A stretch of DNA of 9,636 nucleotides from Acidobacteriota bacterium. Its GTDB lineage: Bacteria; Acidobacteriota; Terriglobia; Terriglobales; Acidobacteriaceae. Both the position numbers and the translations under genes were made by a program. The stretch lies in assembly GCA_019510535.1 (NCBI GenBank), contig JAEKKE010000116.1:1-9636 (forward strand), read 5' to 3'. Of the stretch, positions 7,659 to 9,636 are shown piece after piece (position 1 is the first letter of the stretch; each line of letters begins with the position of its first letter). Under the pieces are notes generated by a model, which was given only the letters and a program-made list of their open reading frames with translations, searched no databases and was not told where the DNA came from.

Positions 7659-7676
7659 TACGTAATCGATTACGTA
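7659..7676. promoter_or_regulatory. LacI-family operator, perfect 18-bp palindrome
   Basis: TACGTAATCGATTACGTA reads identically on both strands. The centre AATCGATT with a central CG step is the usual form of a LacI/GalR-family operator, where the two hinge helices insert at the central base pairs. It begins two bases after the -10 box and covers the expected transcription start, so binding would block the promoter. The adjacent LacI gene is the obvious partner. No second copy was seen in the window, including the kdgD-lysR region. Confidence 0.75.
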
Positions 7677-7705
7677 GATGACCCTCTGGCGAAGGTCCGG
7701 TCATC
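7677..7705 (+). promoter_or_regulatory. Hairpin in the MIOX leader
   Basis: GATGACC (7677-7683) and GGTCATC (7699-7705) form a perfect 7-bp stem around a 15-base loop, directly after the operator and within the untranslated leader. The GACC part can alternatively pair with GGTC at 7694-7697, so two forms are possible. It ends 18 bases before the Shine-Dalgarno and has no U-tract, so it is not a terminator. A role in mRNA stability, or none, is possible. Confidence 0.3.
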
Positions 7706-7736
7706 GCGCACGATTCGTATCCCAAGGAGCCGCCCC

Positions 7737-8594
7737 ATGTCCGCCACACCCGCCAATGCTACTCCCCTCCACGATCTCGATCAGTGGGAAGACTTCCTGG
7801 AAGGCCGTTATAAGGAAGGAAAGTCTGAGACTGAATTCCGCCAGTATGATGCCGAGGCCCAGCCTGGCGTGGCCGAGTTCTATCGCCTGAACCACGAGTT
7901 CCAGACCGTTGACTACGTCCTCGGCAAGGAGAAGGAGTACTTCGGCCTGACGCGCGGTAAGAAGACCGTATGGGAAGCGGCCGAGTTCCTGAATACCCTG
8001 GTCGATGATAGTGATCCGGATACCGACCTCACCCAGATAGAGCACTTGCTGCAGACCTCCGAAGCCATGCGCCGTGATGGCCAGCCTCGCTGGATGGTTT
8101 TGGTGGGCTTTATCCATGACCTGGGCAAGTGCCTTTGCCTTTATGGCGAGCCGCAGTGGGGTGTTGTGGGCGACACCTTCCCCGTAGGCTGCGCCTGGTC
8201 CGATCAGATCGTCTTCCCCGAGTACTTTGCCGCCAACCCGGACCGTCTCGTGGCCAAGTATCAGACCAAGTTCGGTATCTATGAGCCAAACTGCGGCCTC
8301 GAGAATGTGCACATGTCCTTCGGTCACGACGGCTACATCGCCGAAGTGATGAAGCCGTATCTTCCCGACGAGGCGCTGTACATGCTGCGCTTCCACTCGT
8401 TCTATGCGTGGCACCGCCATGGCGCCTATACGCACCTGATGAACAAGAAGGATGAGGCCATGCTGGAGTGGGTGCGGAAGTTCAATCCCTATGACCTCTA
8501 TTCGAAAGGTCACACCAAGCCGAACATGAAGGAACTGAAGCCCTACTACGACGACCTGTTTGCGGAGTTCCTGCCGGAGAAGCTGGACTGGTAA
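7737..8594 (+). CDS. miox: myo-Inositol oxygenase
   Basis: A 285-residue protein matching the MIOX family (EC 1.13.99.1), about the size of the animal enzyme. It cleaves the ring of myo-inositol with O2 at a mixed-valent diiron centre to give D-glucuronate. It is an HD-domain-fold protein, and all six iron ligands can be seen: His103 (IEHLLQTSEAMR), His127-Asp128 (FIHDLGK), His197 (FGHDGY), His220 (RFHSFYAWH) and Asp253 (NPYDLYSK). Arg35 (FRQY), the DDSDPDTD loop (90-97) and Lys131, which surround the substrate in mammalian MIOX, are also kept. There is no signal peptide, so it is cytoplasmic. AAGGAG (7724-7729) sits seven bases before the ATG. It is expressed from its own promoter under a LacI-type operator. 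The product could enter the divergent glucarate operon after one oxidation by a uronate dehydrogenase, which is not in the window. MIOX is best known from eukaryotes and is sporadic in bacteria, so gene transfer is possible; base composition looks like that of its neighbours. Confidence 0.95.
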   Translation: MSATPANATPLHDLDQWEDFLEGRYKEGKSETEFRQYDAEAQPGVAEFYRLNHEFQTVDYVLGKEKEYFGLTRGKKTVWEAAEFLNTLVDDSDPDTDLTQIEHLLQTSEAMRRDGQPRWMVLVGFIHDLGKCLCLYGEPQWGVVGDTFPVGCAWSDQIVFPEYFAANPDRLVAKYQTKFGIYEPNCGLENVHMSFGHDGYIAEVMKPYLPDEALYMLRFHSFYAWHRHGAYTHLMNKKDEAMLEWVRKFNPYDLYSKGHTKPNMKELKPYYDDLFAEFLPEKLDW

Positions 8595-8601
8595 TTTCGC
8601 T

Positions 8602-8627
8602 CGCAGCTTTGTAGCGCAGCTTTGTAG
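8602..8627 (+). repeat. Perfect 13-bp tandem direct repeat between MIOX and the GH130 gene
   Basis: CGCAGCTTTGTAG occurs at 8602-8614 and again, with no gap, at 8615-8627. It fills most of the 44-base spacer between the MIOX stop and the next start. The second copy runs into the AGGG used as Shine-Dalgarno of the downstream gene. It may be a slipped-strand duplication. Confidence 0.85.
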
Positions 8628-8639
8628 GGTTGATCCCTA
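8625..8639 (+). promoter_or_regulatory. Small hairpin over the GH130 ribosome binding site
   Basis: TAGGG (8625-8629) and CCCTA (8635-8639) pair perfectly around TTGAT. The stem encloses the only plausible Shine-Dalgarno (AGGG, 8626-8629) and the first base of the ATG, and two wobble pairs could extend it. It would lower initiation unless opened, for instance by ribosomes finishing MIOX 31 bases upstream. Confidence 0.4.
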
Positions 8640-9636
8640 TGGCTTTGCGGTATACGACATCGACGATACGTCACCTCTCATGGCTGGTAGCCCTGCTGCC
8701 AGCCATGAGTTTTGCTCAAAAGAGTTCCGCTCAGAACTGGACCATTGGGCCATTCACCCGGCCAGTCTCCGCTCCGATCCTCTCTCCCAGACCAGCATCT
8801 TCTTTCACCGATCCTCTCAGCCGGCAGACCGTTCACTGGGAGTCGACCAGTACCTTCAATCCGTCCGCGGTGGTGCGCAACGGCAAGGTCTACGTGCTGT
8901 ATCGCGCGGAGGATGACTCCGGCGAGATGAAGATTGGCATGCATACCTCGCGCCTGGGGCTGGCCTCCAGTGACGACGGCGTTCACTTCACCCGCGAGCC
9001 TGAACCGGTTTTCTATCCGGCAGACGATGCGCAGAAAGATCGCGAGTGGCCTGGAGGCACAGAGGACCCGCGGTTGGTCGAAGGTGAAGACGGTACCTAT
9101 GTGCTGACCTATACCCAGTGGAATCGCAAAAGCACCGGTATCGGCATTGCAACCTCAAAGGATCTTGTCCACTGGACAAAGCATGGTCCCATGTTCCCGG
9201 GCAAAGATTCAGGCACTTATCACAGCTATAAGTCTGGCGGGATCGTTACGCGGCTTAGCAATGGCCGTCTGATCGCGGCAAAGATCGAAGGCAAATACTG
9301 GATGTATTGGGGTGAGGTGGATGTTCATCTGGCGACCTCTCCTGATCTGGTTCACTGGACGCCGGTGGAGAATGCCGATGGCACTCCGGTGACGGTGCTT
9401 AAGCAGCGGGCCAAACTCTTCGACAGCGCATTTCCTGAGGTCGGTCCTCCGCCAGTGCTGACGGAACGCGGGATCGTGGTTCTCTATAACGGAAAGAATA
9501 GCTCCAGTGATGGAGCGCCTGGTCTTGATCCCGGCGCGTACTCGGTTGGACAGGCGTTGTTCTCTGCGACAGAACCCTCCAAGCTATTGGAGAGAACTAC
9601 GGCGCCCTTTCTCAAGCCGGAGCTGCCGTTCGAGAA
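8639..9636 (+). CDS. Secreted GH130-type glycosidase/phosphorylase (3' end outside the window)
   Basis: 332 codons are visible and the frame is open at the window end. The protein begins with a clear signal peptide: positive residues in the first 12, a hydrophobic stretch LSWLVALLPAM (13-23) and a likely cleavage after SFA (24-26), so it is exported. The mature part is a five-bladed beta-propeller type: FNPSAVV (73-79), VLYRAED (86-92), GTEDPRL (140-146) with the likely proton donor Asp143, YVLTYTQWN, HSYKSGG (195-201), and the repeated blade motif DLVHWT (175-180 and 236-241). The G-x-E-D-P-R motif and YRA point to family GH130 (beta-mannoside phosphorylases and beta-1,2-mannosidases); GH43-like relatives cannot be fully excluded. 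Hydrolysis is more likely than phosphorolysis for an exported enzyme (inference). The ATG at 8639 was chosen because only it gives a full signal peptide; an in-frame TTG at 8630 and the ATG at 8705 are less good. It lies 44 bases after MIOX without a clear promoter, so co-transcription is likely. Confidence 0.8.
   Translation, partial: MALRYTTSTIRHLSWLVALLPAMSFAQKSSAQNWTIGPFTRPVSAPILSPRPASSFTDPLSRQTVHWESTSTFNPSAVVRNGKVYVLYRAEDDSGEMKIGMHTSRLGLASSDDGVHFTREPEPVFYPADDAQKDREWPGGTEDPRLVEGEDGTYVLTYTQWNRKSTGIGIATSKDLVHWTKHGPMFPGKDSGTYHSYKSGGIVTRLSNGRLIAAKIEGKYWMYWGEVDVHLATSPDLVHWTPVENADGTPVTVLKQRAKLFDSAFPEVGPPPVLTERGIVVLYNGKNSSSDGAPGLDPGAYSVGQALFSATEPSKLLERTTAPFLKPELPFE
8677..8713 (+). promoter_or_regulatory. 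Strong intragenic hairpin followed by TTTT, in signal-peptide codons
   Basis: CTCATGGCTGGTAGC (8677-8691) pairs with GCTGCCAGCCATGAG (8695-8709): 15 pairs, one of them a T-G wobble, with a three-base CCT loop, followed by four T residues. It looks like an intrinsic terminator with a short U-tract, yet it lies within codons 13-24 of the exported GH130 gene and encodes its hydrophobic core. It may reduce read-through from MIOX when the GH130 mRNA is not being translated, or simply be a stable mRNA structure. Confidence 0.45.

Noticed and set aside
7701..8513. Minus-strand open frame (270 codons) opposite MIOX
   Set aside because: It mirrors the MIOX codons, which have complete diiron ligands; the antisense product resembles no family I recognise and it has no convincing ribosome binding site.
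8680..8930. Other-frame starts at the beginning of the GH130 gene (for example ATG at 8680 or 8712)
   Set aside because: Those frames stop before 8935 and lack any family motif, whereas the frame from 8639 gives a signal peptide and continuous GH130 motifs to the window end.

Overview
This window is an uronate/aldarate (sugar diacid) catabolic locus from a GC-rich, Gram-negative-looking bacterium. Codon choice, the near end-to-end packing of genes, the E. coli-like GudD and GudP proteins and the combination of a bacterial myo-inositol oxygenase with a GH130 enzyme fit Acidobacteriota (Terriglobia type) best. That placement is an inference from gene content, and no rRNA or marker gene is present to settle it.

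Left half, minus strand (1-5495): a tight five-gene operon read right to left. The order is kdgD (5-dehydro-4-deoxyglucarate dehydratase), gudP (glucarate-type MFS transporter), gudD (glucarate dehydratase), a 2-oxoglutarate semialdehyde dehydrogenase, and garD (galactarate dehydratase, only its N-terminal 94 residues inside the window). The junctions are 22 bp, a 1-base TAATG overlap, 18 bp and a 4-base ATGA overlap, so a single mRNA with translational coupling is likely. Together these genes import D-glucarate/galactarate and convert it by two dehydrations and one oxidation to 2-oxoglutarate, bypassing the aldolase route of E. coli.

Middle (5496-7586): a 120-bp divergent promoter region separates the operon from a plus-strand LysR-family regulator, which is followed 54 bp later by a LacI-family regulator.

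Right half, plus strand (7587-9636): a recognisable promoter with a perfect 18-bp LacI-type palindrome just downstream of its -10 box drives a myo-inositol oxygenase gene (MIOX; myo-inositol + O2 to D-glucuronate) with all six diiron ligands conserved. After a 44-bp spacer holding a perfect 13-bp tandem repeat and a hairpin over the ribosome binding site comes a secreted GH130-type glycosidase/phosphorylase that runs off the window. A 15-bp-stem hairpin lies inside its signal-peptide codons.

Biological reading: MIOX makes glucuronate. One further enzyme (uronate dehydrogenase, not seen here) would turn that into glucarate, the substrate of the divergent operon. The locus therefore looks like a natural myo-inositol -> glucuronate -> glucarate -> 2-oxoglutarate pathway, with LysR and LacI regulators in the middle. 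The kdgD and MIOX promoters share an identical 12-base element over the -10 box, which fits the idea that the two halves belong together. No stretch longer than 300 bases lacks a gene, and I saw no RNA genes, insertion sequences or CRISPR arrays.
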